A DNA stretch of 64,000 nt. It comes from Isoetes taiwanensis. Its lineage: Eukaryota > Streptophyta > Lycopodiopsida > Isoetales > Isoetaceae. The stretch covers positions 14,627,748 to 14,691,747 of the forward strand of contig JAJEKV010000031.1 in NCBI GenBank assembly GCA_021234155.1, given 5' to 3'. The stretch's first letter is position 1. Each line of letters opens with the position of its first letter. The notes beneath the pieces are model-generated. The model was given only the letters and a program-made list of their open reading frames with translations, was not told where the DNA came from and did no database searches. The translations under genes and the position numbers were made by a program. This document shows, piece after piece, positions 11,831 through 25,178 of the stretch.

Positions 11831-14800
11831 ATGCAAAGCAGCTCCTAGCATATCACACCTAGATAGTGGATTGGCATCCATGTGATACTTAGAATAAAGT
11901 GATGTAGAATGTAGTCATGATGTGATGATGAAATAGAATGACGTCCTCCAATATAAACAAGGTGCTGCGCACGGAGGGTTGCCCTCTGGTGGCCCGAGAG
12001 TGTGAGTGTGCTTTCATGTTTCTTGTTGATGTTTCGTGACAGACACCTAGATGAGACCTATCCTCACCATTGTACGATGTTGAAGTGGTTCCCAGACTAA
12101 CTTAAACTTACAATTATCATAGCCACTTTCACAATGAGATGTTGAATCCATGACCTTGGGCATAGCAATTTAGGGTCTTATCATAAAGAGAAGAGAATAA
12201 AGAGAAAAAAGAAATAATATAGAATAGAATAGAGAGAGAGGAGAAAAATAGAGAGAGAATCTCGAACACATAAAACAATTAGGTGTAGCACTGGAAAAAT
12301 TGGTAGTGCCTTCTTTCTTACTTACTTTCTTTTCTTATGGGCAATGGGGGGAGGGGTTCAAACATATTTAGATTGATCAAATGGTGTGGTCAACGACCAT
12401 GTTATTCCATCTTATAAGGGACAAGGATCAAAGATGAAGGAGTGTTCTAGACCCTTGAAATATGGTGAGAAGGTGTAAGGAAGGTGCATTTTTAGTACAT
12501 CTTCCAAATGAAAGTTCTTTCACTTTTGACCACATGGCGCAGCAGAATGATCTATAGTGCATTTCCCTTAGATGTCATGAATTCCCTTAAGATATCCCAA
12601 AATTAGAGATTGTCCAACTATTCCCTTGGATTCCACAACATTCCAAACAATTCTCTAAACATCCCTTTACATTCTCCAAGATTCTTATAAATTGTAGATG
12701 TCCTAGACCATTTCTTTTGAAGCTTTGAGCGTGCAGATTTCAAGGGTGCCATTCCAACCCGAAGGTTAAGGCATTTGAGCAGGTTTCACGAGTGCCATTG
12801 TCATTCCAACCCGAAGTTTAAGGCATTTGATGTCGACGTGCAAAAAAAGAGAGAATGATTATTGCCCAGTTATAGGGCATTCAAAGATCATCTATGAATG
12901 CCTCAAAATGTCTTTCCAATAGCTATTTAACCAAAACAAGTTTATTTTAATTATTTATCCAGATTAGAGACAACAACTTGACATGCATGTGGATGTTTCA
13001 AATGATATCATTAGGACCATTTTAGTTCAGTTTTAAATGTTTAGCGTGATCATGTCAAGAAAAAATTAGATAAAATAAGAAAAATAGGGTACTATTAACA
13101 ACAATATAGAATCTTTTAATTGGCACTTAGATTTGTATATAAATAATAGTGGACAACAAATTTCAGTCATTCACTAGAATCCTTCCATCATTTTCTCAAA
13201 ATCTCCAGCTTGTTTTGTTATGTCAAAGTTACAGCTACATCATCGGAGGCAAGAAAACATGGTCTGTGTTTCACAACCAGATATGAGTAATAGCTGATGT
13301 CCTGAAATTTTTACTTACAAGATCCCTTTATCCTTTGGTGGGCTCTCAATATTCCAACATCTGACATTTAAATTAAAGACAAAAACCTGCAGAATAGCAT
13401 GAAAGTGACATGTTCATTGCAAAAGTTAAGCATTGAATTAAAAAAAAAAATACTTGTATTCTCAGTAAATTGGAGATGGCAAGCAGATGAGGAAGATTTC
13501 TGCTATGTTGAACCTTATGGTACTAATCACGGTCACATTCTCCACAAATCCTACCAAAATAGGGACTCAGGAAATATAGACTCTCTGATACAGACTAGAA
13601 ATAATCAATATCAGTCATTTATTATTTATCTGCAAATACGTATCTCATTGTTCATGGCAGAAGGCTTTATCAACATATATTGCAGATGTGTTTCCTCTTC
13701 TAGCTTTTTGTCTTACATGTAACAAATCAAGCATGCTTTAAAGACCTGAAACACCTAGACAAGTTTGGCAGATCAATAATGCTAACGTGCTCAGGTGGAA
13801 GCTAATTAAATTGTGTGATGAAGATCTCTTCTCCTATCATTTGCAATCATTTTCCTACCAGATTTGGAAGAACTAGTACGTGTGCAAACAAAAGTATATA
13901 GTTCAACCCCTTAACAACATACCTCCTGACGCAATTACTATCTGAGAAAAAATAAAATGGGGAGGATAATATGAAAAAAAAAAACAGAGGAGAATATAAG
14001 ATTTAGACAGATCAAAATTTGCAAATCTTCATACCCTCAGTAGAACTGGTTGCCATAATGTGTTAAGGAATAAGCTCCTATCAAAATTCTAACCAGAGCA
14101 AAATACGTGACACTTCAAAAAAAATTGGTTTCCCATTTCTTTTTAGATAAACTATGGAGAGTTGGAGGACATAGGAAGTACCTTAGAACAGTAAAAAAGC
14201 CAGATTGTTTCTGCCATCCACAAATATTGTCCCTAAATAAGAGATTACTAGTTTAAACGTTCTTCTGTTCCAGCTTCCTCCTCTTCGAAAAAGGCAATCG
14301 TGCAATGAATAGTCCAATTTTTTATAAATTTGTTTCAGTGGTACCAACTGTAAGAGAGACAAACATTAAAGAGAGACAAATGATCCAAATTTGTACAATG
14401 ATAAGGCCCAATGCCTATGCCATTTTCTGCAATTTTAAACATCATCAACAAGCAGCATTTAAGAACAGAATTTAAATAAAATTGAAATAAGTTAAATGCA
14501 TGCAAAGCATGCTAGAGTAGCCTTACGCCGATGCCAAGTGAGCTCCAACTCTTGCAACACACCATTGTCTCCTTTTTACATGGACAGACTTCTACATCAA
14601 ATTGAATTTGATGTAAGGCCAGGTAAATCAAAGCAGGACTACTAGGCATACTAGGCATCAGGTTTTATCATATTAGCAAGCCATCAAGTGCATGTTCTTA
14701 GGCTTGTTGTGCTTCTTTAGGAAACACTATTAGCTTATGCACGAATGAGCTCCCCAGAATATTATCTGAGCTTCACATGGAGCCAGTACCAATTAACCTT

Positions 14801-15270
14801 CATTTTAAACAAGTTTTAGTTTATATTACCATGAGGAATAATCACATGCATGCAAACCATGCATATTGCTATTTAAGAAGGACAACCCATCTTAGCCTCA
14901 CACACAAAACGTATAGTCCAAAAGTACATACTGAGAGAAGAAGCTTCTCAGCACAGATCCGCTATATCAAGTAGTATGCCTTGCATAAACAGAATAGCTT
15001 AAAATAATCACAATACCTCTGCCGAACTCAAGTTATAGAAAGTGCAGATGCATGCCTCAGCTTACAATTAACGTCTGCAAATAGAAACACCGAAGCTTCC
15101 AAATGAAAACCGATCATTCATTATGACCATTGCTATAACTACTAAATAGCCTGCTCACATTTCATATTCAGCTGGAAATTAATGAACTTTATACTCTATG
15201 CTGGAAATTTCTAACCTATTAGCTTTCATGCCACTTTTTTTTTTTTTGAAATTTGAGAATAATCACCCTT
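11831..15270. other. long intergenic stretch, no gene recognised
   Basis: Repeated scraps only: GCGCACGGAGGGTTGCCCTC at about 11,968 (nearly the same 20-mer is at 21,357), short (GA)n and GAATA runs near 12,220-12,260, and a ~50-bp tandem duplication at about 12,738-12,832 (CATTCCAACCCGAAGG..). The 107-codon plus-strand frame at 13,399 shows no domain and starts beside a poly-A run. I see no supported gene here. Confidence 0.5.
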
Positions 15271-15289
15271 CAGCGAATATTCGCCCTTA

Positions 15290-16270
15290 GGCACAACACT
15301 AGTGGAACAATCCATGCTTCATGCGCTCAAGAGATCCATCCTCGGTTATTTTGGAAATGCTTTCTGTAAGGTTGTACTATTTCCTAAGTAGCTCTTCTTG
15401 ATTTGCTGCTAGTTTCTCCTTTTCTTCTTTTGGCACTCGCAGCAACAAACAAATTTTGGTACTTAAACTGATTAATAAGGACCTGAGAAGTCACAAACTC
15501 ACCTTTGCAAGAAATTCAATCTGCTTCAGATGCTTATACCCAAGGTCTCTTTTCCGATAGGCTTCTTCCCATCCTTCCTCTCTTTTACCATTGAGCCTAG
15601 GAGCCAACTATTTCTTCTTTAGGTGAACCAGAAAACAAACTTTCAGATGCCTTTCCTGCCTTAACAGACTTTGTATACCTCTGAGCATAAAAAGGTAATC
15701 ACTTATTGTAGTAATCACATTCTGCAGTAGAGTAGCTGGGGTGTGTCCATCTCCATTAAAGCACGACCCATAGACTGTTTTGGATCTGCTGGGTTCTTCA
15801 GGATCTCAGTGTTTATAACATTACCAAACTGGCCTAGTGCAGATGCAGTCACATGAGGTGTAACATGTGAATTCTGATTCAATTCACAAAATTTTCAACC
15901 ATCAAGGGAATTCAACTATCAAGTGTGGCAACAAATATCCTACCTAGCACTGAGGGCAAACAACTGATTTAAATTACATTGGACAGCCAATGCAAGAAAT
16001 TTCTACTGACCTTTTTAGACAAAGTACAATAATACATCAACAAAGTCCGACCTTGGCATATTTTTTTCACAAAACTTCACCACTTCAAGGACATTGGCTG
16101 GTCGTCCTTGTACTAATGCAAATGCCTACAACAATAGTTTCCTTGGTGTGCTGAGATCAAGAACCTCAAACGCTTCCATTAGACAAACTGCAACTTGTAA
16201 TACATGCATTAATTCCATCAGGAAAAGGTCCTCGTTCAGAACCTAAAACATAAAAATCAAGCAAGTTATA
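15290..16270 (-). pseudogene. possible minus-strand gene relic with an RRM-like exon
   Basis: Several minus-strand blocks look coding although no long frame spans them. (1) About 16,245-16,040, after an AG acceptor: VLNEDLFLMELMHVLQ.., then a stop, then VQGRPANVLEVVKFCEKN. (2) About 15,870-15,720: HVTPHVTASALGQFGNVINT.., which resembles the first half of an RNA-recognition motif. (3) About 15,605-15,500: KREEGWEEAYRKRDLGYKHL, followed by a good GTGAGT donor. (4) About 15,440-15,300: PKEEKEKLAANQEELLRK, charged and helical, with one stop. I do not recognise the protein as a whole. In-frame stops favour a pseudogene, but exon boundaries are uncertain. Confidence 0.35.
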
Positions 16271-16800
16271 CTTACAAAGCTAACGAGTATGATGTGTAAC
16301 GAATTCGTGCAAGAAAGGGAAAAGTGTATATGCAGCCTCACAACATGAAGCCTAAAGGTTGCAGCAAAGTGATGTGGTCTTGTCCAATGGAACGTGAACT
16401 TCCAAAGCCGCGGGCTTTACCAGAAAAATGTAAGTATTTGTAACCTGGTTAAAAGGCCATGGTGTATGCTTTTTCCACAAGTCAACAATTGGCACTTGTA
16501 CATATACTTATGCAAAGAAATAGCTAGGTTTAAGCTTTCCAGATCAAGCAGCAAAACATATCAACAACTCTCAATGTAACAAGCATAGTGCCAAGTCTTA
16601 ATAAGGAACCATACTATATTAAAAGCCTTCAGACATGTTTCTGCCTGCACAGGAGCTCTAGCTGGCAATAAACTCTTCTCATTTTAACAAGACATTCGAC
16701 TTTGGCAAATATTTGTGCACTATGGAAATCAAATTTCAATAGCTTATGTCACCAAACAAATCTAAAAACATTCAGTCTTGCATATAGTGCAAATCTGTTC
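16271..16800. other. intergenic, nothing recognised
   Basis: AT-rich; may be intron sequence of a minus-strand gene relic. No domain seen. Confidence 0.35.
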
Positions 16801-16827
16801 ATATTGTCAAATACAGCCCGTGCTTAC

Positions 16828-17154
16828 CTTGTGATAGGTATTTGTGACTGCCCACTGCCTTTGCCCTTAGCATTGGATGCATATTCACCAGCCTTCTGTG
16901 CTTATTCAGCAGCCTTCTCTGTAGCCTCTGATACATATTCACTGCCCTTGTTCTTTGCATGAGATGCATATTCTTTTGCCTTCTGAACCCTTTGCGTGAG
17001 ATGTATATTCACCATCTTTCCCTGCTATGTGAGATGACAGGTCCCTCAACGCTTCTTCCTGCTCTGCTGCTTGACTAAGATACAGATCAACGACTCGTTT
17101 TTTTGCATCAACTCCCTGTTCTCTGGCGTCGCCAACAGAGGCCTTGCCCTGCAT
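16828..17154 (-). pseudogene. LEA-like (late embryogenesis abundant) gene fragment
   Basis: The minus-strand frame opens with ATG (MQGKASVGDAREQG..) and moves into Ala/Lys/Gly-rich repeats. After a one-base frame change the repeats read KEYASHAKNKGSEYVSEATE and AGEYASNAKGKGSGQ, the hydrophilic 11-mer style of LEA proteins that protect cells during drying. A TAA interrupts the second half, and a GTAAGC donor ends the block at 16,827. The frameshift and stop argue for a pseudogene. An unrelated lysine-rich protein is possible because short repeats of this kind are not diagnostic. Confidence 0.45.
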
Positions 17155-17336
17155 TTTTTCGCTCTTGGCCTTGGTATGTTGAGAAAACCTGCTCTGAATC
17201 GAGGGCGGCTACACTGAGGGTAAGACATCCGATAAAAAACCCACCAAAATACTCGCCATCTGCCCAAGTAGAGACCTCTCCGGCTGGATGACCGAGAGTT
17301 TACAGGCAGCAGCCAGTTTGGAGCAGTCATCAGCAT

Positions 17337-19090
17337 ATGCTAGGCATATGCCGGCATATACCTGGATATGCCCACATACCCACATTTGCCCCCCTAGGGG
17401 CAACCCAAAAAAATCTTTATGGCCATATGACAGCCAAGACACACCCATATGTCTTTTATAATCTACAACACAATCAAATCTTATGAGAGTCTCTATCAAT
17501 TGTCAAAGGCAAAGACAAATTTTGCAAGAATTTGTGAAGAGATAAAGATGCTCCCCTTCTTAGCTAAAGATGGTGCAATTACCACATTTAATATAGTGAT
17601 TTAAATTACCTTTGTTAAAATAATGGTGTAAAAACAATTGTATCTATTGGAGCTAACAAGAAATTTAAAGCATCATCATGGGCCATCAAGATACTTTAGA
17701 AAAAAGGTAAGCAGATTGTGAAGCTAACAAGAACTCTAAAGCACCATCAAGATTCTTTATGAAAAAGGTAAATAGATTGTGACTGTTTAGCATAAATTTT
17801 TTCCAAATGCAATTATTGTATATGATGTCAAATCTGACTTGAAAAAACATGGCCTAGCCTAAAAAAAGCAAATATCAAACAAAAGCTTTAGAGCTATGTC
17901 CGAATAAGTTATTTTAGACCCACATTTGTAACCACATATATATGGATGCATATGTCATAAGTTTAAATTCAAAAAGTGGGATTTATATGAGTTCTGTGTT
18001 TAGATGAACTTTAGAGCAATCCCGCAAACATTTCCACCTTGACTTTTAAGATAAGATAAGATAAGATGAATAAATGTTTTTGCGGGGTATATAACAAGGA
18101 ATACAACAAATTGTATTACCTAACCATGGGACAACACCACATTCTAATACAACAACAAATTCACAAAACACAATGTTTCTTGAATTGTTTTTTTTCCCTC
18201 CTCTTTGTCCCTTTCTTCGCATTTCTTACCATTAGCATATTCTTGTAATTTGCTTAGTATAAATGATTATCGCGCATTTGTGTAAATTGTAGAAGTGGAT
18301 TCATATTGGATTTTTAGAATTTCAATGAACCTTACTTAAATTCACATGAATATAACCATCAACCTGAACATCAACATCAATATTTAGGTACAAATGTTGA
18401 GAAATAAGTTCTAGTCTTTGCAAGTGATTCATGCTAGTCTTCGACATGGTCCTATGGGACAAATTCCAGAAATTCCATGTTGAACATTTTCTGCATCAAT
18501 TGCCTAGTCTAACTTGTACTACAAAAGCAAGCAACAAGATTTAGAAATAGAACTTGCAACTTTGTATAAATCAGTATGTTACATCTCATGACCAATGACA
18601 AATCTAACAACAACGGTTTTTTTTGTTTCTAGCTGTCTAAGCTTTTGCGCTGGAAATAAGATGCAAAGGGTTACCTTACTTGAAAGAAGATACTGAAACA
18701 TATGCCAGCAATGAAATGTTATAAAATCTCTTGGCAGCCAAGTTCCAGAAATAAAATCTCCTCTTTTGATTGCTAATGGCGATATTTTCCAACAACAGCA
18801 AAAGCCCTAGGCCTGGCCTCAGTAGGTTCAACTGCATATGTGTCACTAGGACCATTGAAACTAACTTGAGTTGCTAGACTTGATGCTAGTTCCATTTCTA
18901 AGGATGAGATTGTCTTGTCAAGATTCATGTTATGTGCCCTGCTACTTCGTTAGATGGATATAGATATAATATGTTTCAATCTATACAAAAAAGTTGTTGG
19001 CACATTCATCCTTGTCCAGATTCAAGGCCTCACCTTATTGCACCTTGAGTTCTTAAAAGATCATCTAGCATGTCTTTTGAGTCGGATTCC
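17337..19090. other. intergenic, nothing recognised
   Basis: Contains CCCCCCTAGGGGCAACCC at about 17,388 (GGGTTGCCC family), a cluster of CATATGC-like words at 17,335-17,380 and an (AAGAT)n run at 18,046-18,068. No coding signal. Confidence 0.45.
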
Positions 19091-19097
19091 CCATAAA

Positions 19098-20600
19098 CTA
19101 GCTTCTGCAAATTGACATAGAACATGACTTACAGCAAGAATTAAGAAGTATGAATAAATATAGGTATGGCGGTCTGAATTCCACATCCAAAGCAGAATTC
19201 CACATAAATGATAGCAAGCTGGCCCCTCTCAAATGTTGGGTTTCATCAACTTCTATAAATACTTTACCTTTGTTAAGTGGTTCAAATGCAAGGCTTATTG
19301 CCATGAGCTGCAAACAAGAAAACCCTTTGGCCATACAATGCCAGAATTAAAACAATCTCTTGTCTGCTATAGCCTAGGCCCAGAGAGAAGAAAGTGTGAC
19401 TGTGTTAATTAATCTAACAATGCATGTCTGCGATCAAACAACAAAATAGTCACAACATGTCAAAAACAAAGTGTTGGAGGGAAAAAAAACGGGTAGTCTA
19501 GCCTATATGGCAAGATTCGATGAATATATTCCTTGAGGATTCCCGTGTCCGGCAAAAATAGTTGCGTAAGAAAAAAGGAAAAAAAGGAAACTAGCGATGG
19601 CAGCAGCTCATCTAGAATATTAAGTGAGATAGGTCGGTTACACCATCACGTATGCTTGGATAGGCCATTCTGCTAAACAATGTTTGGAGGTCTTTGCATA
19701 TCCCCTTTCTATCCTTATTTTATAATACACGGGTCATGCATCTGCAAATGGAGAAATCAGCATTGACAGAATGATTAGTCTCATAGTTCATGAATTATAC
19801 TCTTGGATGAGAATTCCATATGTTCTATTTTTTTTAAACAAAATTTGATATCACAGGTTTGCAGGTTTGCAGATGTCCTAATTATTTTTTAGTCATTGTG
19901 AGAGAGTTTTTATCACAATAGACCAAGGTTCATGACTGCATGAACTTCCAGCCTTCCGAAGCTGTTTCTTTTCCTGTTAATACTGGTTTAAAGCTTTATT
20001 TCTCTGGTCACTATTAAATTTATTTATTCTTCTATCTCTGCTTTTTTTTGTTTCTCTCCTTATTGGTACAACGAAGAATTTCTACAGGTTGAATGAGGTC
20101 TCAACTTCTGAAAGACTGAACAGGAAATGATAAGCTACATAACAATGGCAATAGTAAGTAGAACGACATTATTATCACAACACTGTCTATTAGAGTGCCA
20201 TAAAGTTGCGTCTGCCCTCTTTAAGCATTGCGATTTCATTATTAGAGCACTGATGCCTTTGATTTGGTAGCCCTTAACACTGATCGTGCAAGACAACTTA
20301 TTAAGGTAAGCTAGCAAAGCTATTCCTTCAGAGGATGTGCAAGACACAACAAAAGGTGAAAGTGATCCACATGCTACGAAGGACATCAAAGATCAAAAGC
20401 TCACTGCCATGCAAGAAGAGCTTTTTGCAGAGAGATTGCCAGCTATTGATATATCTGCCCAGCCTATGTTCAAGACCATATCATATATTCATTTTAAATC
20501 TCATACAAGACCATATCAACAATCACGCTATCCAATATTATGTGCTATTTATGGGAAGGTCAACAATAGTGGACCATGGTCCAATCATGGGCTACATTAA
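19098..20600. other. two isolated coding-like blocks, unassigned
   Basis: On the minus strand near 19,320-19,265, LMAISLAFEPLNK lies between an AG acceptor and a GTAAAG donor. On the plus strand at 20,337-20,490, TKDIKDQKLTAMQEELFAER is hydrophilic and reads like an exon with an AG just upstream. Neither matches a family I know. They could be exons of larger or dead genes, or chance. Confidence 0.25.
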
Positions 20601-21415
20601 AGTGAATCAAGTTTCTTAATATTGGATCAACAATAATTATTGTCCCAATGAACGAAACGGATGAAAATTGGCAAGTGTTCACATACAAAACTCGTAATGG
20701 ACTCAATTTCAACTAAAGAAATATTTGCAATAGCCAAGGATGCAGCGATAATTTCTTGTAATTATAATAATAGCTGAAAATATAATTGTACCTTAAATGA
20801 CTTGCATATGACCTGAGAATCAAAAAAATATTTTCAACCTTCTATATAACATCAACAAATAAATAAGGGTTTGCCTCATATGTGCAGAAAAACGGTGCAT
20901 GAAGTAAAATTAGAAAAATAAAATCGGATCGAAGTAGAACTAGAAACTAGCGAAAAGGCACGCCAGAGGCCATAGAAAATAAAGGCGCAGGAAAATAAGG
21001 GCAAAGTAATATACACTGAATTAAATTGGATACCAAAAGATAATGAAATGTCATTTACGTCCTTTTCAAAATTTCAATATTAGTGCATGAATAGAATCTT
21101 TTAGGAAAAATATACTACGTAGAAGTAATTGTATCTCATATGTCTTAGCTACAAGGGTGTTTTGGGGTTGTAAATATCTACATGATGATGACATAGACCT
21201 CAATAAAGATGTTTCAAAATACTATAACTTTATGGTACCTTCGACGGGCTTTTATGATGAACACCATATGATAGGATACATGCAGCATTTACAGACTATC
21301 TGCTGAACTATGCTATTATTTGTGAATTATGGTGGTCAAAACAAATGAAACAAGTGCGCACAGAGGGTTGCCCTCCGTGAGAATCATTCATTTAGACTTA
21401 ATGCTATTCAATAGT
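20601..21415. other. intergenic, nothing recognised
   Basis: AT-rich. It ends with GTGCGCACAGAGGGTTGCCC at about 21,355, closely matching a site near 11,966. Confidence 0.45.
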
Positions 21416-21417
21416 GG

Positions 21418-21800
21418 TTGCCAATGTTTGTGCAGCATGTACAGTGTTGTATGATGCTCAACATGCCTTTGACATGTCTTATCTTTATCTTAGGGTATAT
21501 TGAACATGAAATGAAAAGAGGATTTGATAGGAACCCTCTTGTCGGAAGTACTGTTATTAATGTTATTAACGTGTATTCCAAATGTTGCTCACCTGTAGAA
21601 GCACGAGAAGTTTTGATAAGCTATTAGTGCGGAATGTGGTAACCTGGAATGCCATACACAAGAAAGCTACATCACAAGAAAGCTACAGAAAAAGGGTTGG
21701 ATAAAGATATTTTTGTTGCAAATACCATAATTGACATGTGTGCAAAATGTGGTGCAATGTATGAGGCTCCAGAAATTTTTGACAAATTGGTAGCTCGTAA
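21418..21800 (+). pseudogene. PPR gene relic (PLS type), plus strand
   Basis: The plus-strand translation carries PPR signatures in shifting frames: RGFDRNPLVGSTVINV, YSKCCSPVEAREV, RNVVTWNAIH, then KDIFVANTIIDMCAKCGAMY and EIFDKLVARN. These match the helix pairs of PLS-class pentatricopeptide proteins, which bind organellar RNA. Three or more frame changes and stops occur within 380 bp, and no start or C-terminal E/DYW domain is present. Confidence 0.7.
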
Positions 21801-21839
21801 TAGCTCATAATGTTGTGTCCTGGAATGTGCTGTTGCAGC

Positions 21840-22385
21840 ATATTCTAAAAATGCAGCAGGAGTAAGTTTTCCACGATGACCATAAGCTACAATTATAGCA
21901 GTCCATGAAATGACAACCTTATAAGGCATTTGTTTAAAGAGGCTTCATTAAGTTGGCAGCCCTCAACAAACGCTAAGATCATAGCATTGTAGGAAGCTAC
22001 ATCACATTGTGGCATTTGTTGAGACAGTATACAAGCCTCATGACTTGACCTTACTGACCAAAAGCAGCTATACAAGCCTCATGACTTGACCTTACTGACC
22101 AAAAGCAGCTATCATGAAATTATAGAAGACCACGCTTCTTTCAGGCATTAGCTAAAAGAGCTTAAGAGCGTGCTTGAACTGGCCCCTCTTAATAAAACCT
22201 CCAATTATAGAACTCCATGTAACGACATTTCTCACAGACATTAGACATTCCTGCAAAGAGTTTCAAGACGTGCTCAAGATGCCCATGTTCTGCATGACCA
22301 GCAATTGTAGTGTTCCATGAAATTACATTACATTGAGGCATTTGTTCGAACCACTGATTCTTGAAATTCCTGCCCATATAACCAT
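21840..22385 (-). pseudogene. PPR gene relic (PLS type), minus strand
   Basis: The minus strand shows successive PPR units: FEQMPQCNVISWNTTIAGHA (about 22,345), GFIKRGQFKHALKLF.. with MPERSVVFYNFMIA (about 22,180-22,100), MPQCDVASYNAMILAF (about 22,010) and VISWTAIIVAYG (about 21,910). Stops and frame changes separate the units. A 42-bp direct repeat (22,029-22,112) has split one unit. It lies tail to tail with the plus-strand PPR relic just to its left. Confidence 0.7.
22029..22112 (+). repeat. 42-bp tandem duplication
   Basis: TACAAGCCTCATGACTTGAC.. through CAAAAGCAGCTA is present twice back to back with no mismatch that I see, so the duplication is recent. Confidence 0.85.
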
Positions 22386-23800
22386 GGCTTCAAGGTAAGT
22401 CCCATTCACATTTATGGTATTCCAAGAGAAATGATATTTGGCTTATAGTTTTTAATTGGTCAACTTCTATGTTGAGGGTCTTTCGTAACCTGTTAAATTA
22501 CATCCTGAATAACAAAAGGATGAAGACAATTAATGCTTCCAACTGATACCTCCAGAGTGAAAAGAGAAATAGATTACATGAGTTATGAAGCAAATAGTCT
22601 TAAGTATTTCACAAAAGTTTAAAATAAAACATTTTCCTTAAAGCCTCAAAGCATGATTGTAACAACGCATTTACTAGAATGTTTCAGCAGGGTATGATGT
22701 TAACTTTGAAAGTAGAAACATAGTGAAAGGCCTGGTGCAATCATAGGGTACTTAATAGGCATGATGCAATTTTTGTGGAATCTCATCTTCCAAACATATT
22801 GATCAGATGGTGCAAACCTTTCCAGGGCTAATTGCACCTTTAGCTTCAGCATCAGCAATCATAGCATAACGTGTCCTGCTCACCATGTTCAGTCAGTTAT
22901 TCCATCATTCTATCTACCAGTATTCTGAATATCATACCATGAGAGCTTGGAATACTAGAACAAACAACCATACCTGTTCTTAGTGCTACCGCAAGGCTGC
23001 ATAAATTCGAGCTTGGCAGCTATCTATGCAATATCTTCCACGATTTCATTCCAATAAATCATTGGTGTATGCCCAATCAACTGACAGTAACATTAGAAAT
23101 AACTTATATAAATGATTTTCATATTTTATTTTAGCTGCAACCTACATGTTACATGCTGACACAATGCCAAGAGAATGTCCTTGGCTGATTAACATCTTCA
23201 GCAATCTTGAATCCCCCTTTGTTCATAGCAGCTGATCTTCTGAATTTGAAGATCTGATTAGCCTCTGCTAAATCAACTAGCAGCCTGAATGGCAACTAAT
23301 ACTTCAAATGCAATATAAATAGATGAGACATACCTTATACCTTTCTGCTGCCCAAAATCAGAAAGAGGAATGCTTGTAACAGAAATCAAAAGCGTGCCAA
23401 ATCCGTTGCCTCAGTTCGAAATCCGTTGCCTCAGGGCAGAAAGGCGCTCCACACGGTCTTGGCAGACCAAAACCAACTGCTTCAAGGCCAATTATTTTGG
23501 CTTAAACTCGTAATCGCTTATATTCTGCCTGCATGTGGAAGTTCGAGGGATAGATCTGCCCAAAATTGCACGCACAGAAGGAGCCGAAACAGGAAAAATG
23601 GAAGAGAACATAGGAAGGGCAAAAAAGAAGTTTGCCTTTTGGTATAAGATCAAATCCAACCTATCTCGCCTTAGGTCGGAGAAGCTTAAGAACAGGGTTC
23701 AACTTCAACTATAGATCTGGCAAGAAACCTGCAAGAATGCAAGATATGGCATGCCAGAAATAAGCAAACTCAAAAGATTAAGAAAAGAAAAACATAGGAA
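22386..23800. other. intergenic, nothing recognised
   Basis: No domain on either strand. A 73-codon plus-strand frame at 23,426 is hydrophilic and unremarkable. Confidence 0.45.
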
Positions 23801-23818
23801 ATCATATGCATATCGTAC

Positions 23819-23875
23819 CTTGCACCAAGACGAACAGGCATTGAAAACGCTCAAACAACTGTCCTGGAGATGCCA
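23819..23875 (-). other. possible first coding exon, minus strand
   Basis: The minus-strand ATG at 23,875 reads MASPGQLFERFQCLFVLVQ, then a GTACGA donor at 23,818. The sequence upstream is GC-richer, as 5' leaders often are. It could begin the minus-strand gene whose scattered exon-like blocks lie at 15.3-19.3 kb, but nothing links them. Unrecognised. Confidence 0.25.
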
Positions 23876-24079
23876 TAGCATCTAAACGTTCTAAATTCCT
23901 TCCACCGCCTAAAAAAATGGAGGGAAAAGGCGTTTCAAGGAAAGAAGGGGTTTCGCTGTTGGAAACCACCCTTTCTGATTTTAGAGAAAATGGAACGCAG
24001 AGGCTCGAGCGAGGTATGGCTTTTTTTAGCCAATTTTCTAATTTTCTCGGCCATTGATTTGTAAAAGAGAGCATCTAAA

Positions 24080-25173
24080 GGTGTAGGACATGCCACCTCA
24101 CATTTTGCTGATTTGGAACTGCTACGTGGATAGTCTAGAATTGCAAGGAGGGTTGCACGCTTGGTTAGGCTGGCGTGCTAAAAATAAAATGGAATCCCAA
24201 ATCAAAAGCTGAAAAGAAGCAAAAGGACCTCTAAAACCTTTCAATACCTATCCTTTAGGATGTGAGGCTAATCATGCCTTGACACATAATAGATGTTGAA
24301 TCTGGTACAATATTATTAAACATTGCTCCCAAGTAATTTATGGAATCACCACTTTCCTGGCATTCTGAAGTGTCACCCATGCACCTATCATATATTGATT
24401 GAGATTCATGCAAATCAGTCCAAGTTTTTGCTAATTAGAAGTCATCACGTAACATAAGTATTTTTTCAAAAAATGGAAATTTTAGATTCTCCGTTTTTCA
24501 TCCTCTGTTCTATCATTCGTTAACATTCTAGGCGTCAAATCTAACCTACTTATTGATATTTAACTAATATTCCAACCTAAAACAGGTTTAACTATCTTTC
24601 ACATTGCACCAAGTACCAACTAGCTTGTATTTGGGCATAGGAGTCATACCACCATTGTACGCCTTGTGTAGATACGAAAAATACATATATTATATGGCCA
24701 CGTATCACTAGCAACTTACTTAGACAACATGTCACATTCATCAAGATGTGTACTCAAGACTACCTTGTATGTATATTTTGTATAAGGTCCAACTAGTGAA
24801 AGTATATGGAGGGACGAAAAAGCCCAAGGTATACCCATGTAAGTGGTTAGACATATGTAATCTATGTTAAATAGGCCAAGGTCATAAGGAGAAGTAATTC
24901 CCAATATGTTAGATATACATAGTATAGCAATATACAAGCGTTTGTACTATGAGGATTGTGTGAAGTCGGCCCTGCAAAAGACACCTAGTGTAAGAGATTC
25001 CCTAAGGTTCCCTTCAAATTCCATTAGATTCATCAGTATATGCAAATAATCTAATAGAATATCATATGATTAGATTCTATTTACTCATAGAGATTGATGT
25101 TCTTTCAGAACCCTTGTTTGCCATTGATTAAGTGTCTGCAAGAATTGACAGATAGAATAACATAACCCAATAT
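24080..25173. other. intergenic, nothing recognised
   Basis: AT-rich, no coding or repeat signal, up to the LTR element. Confidence 0.5.
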
Positions 25174-25178
25174 ATCTG

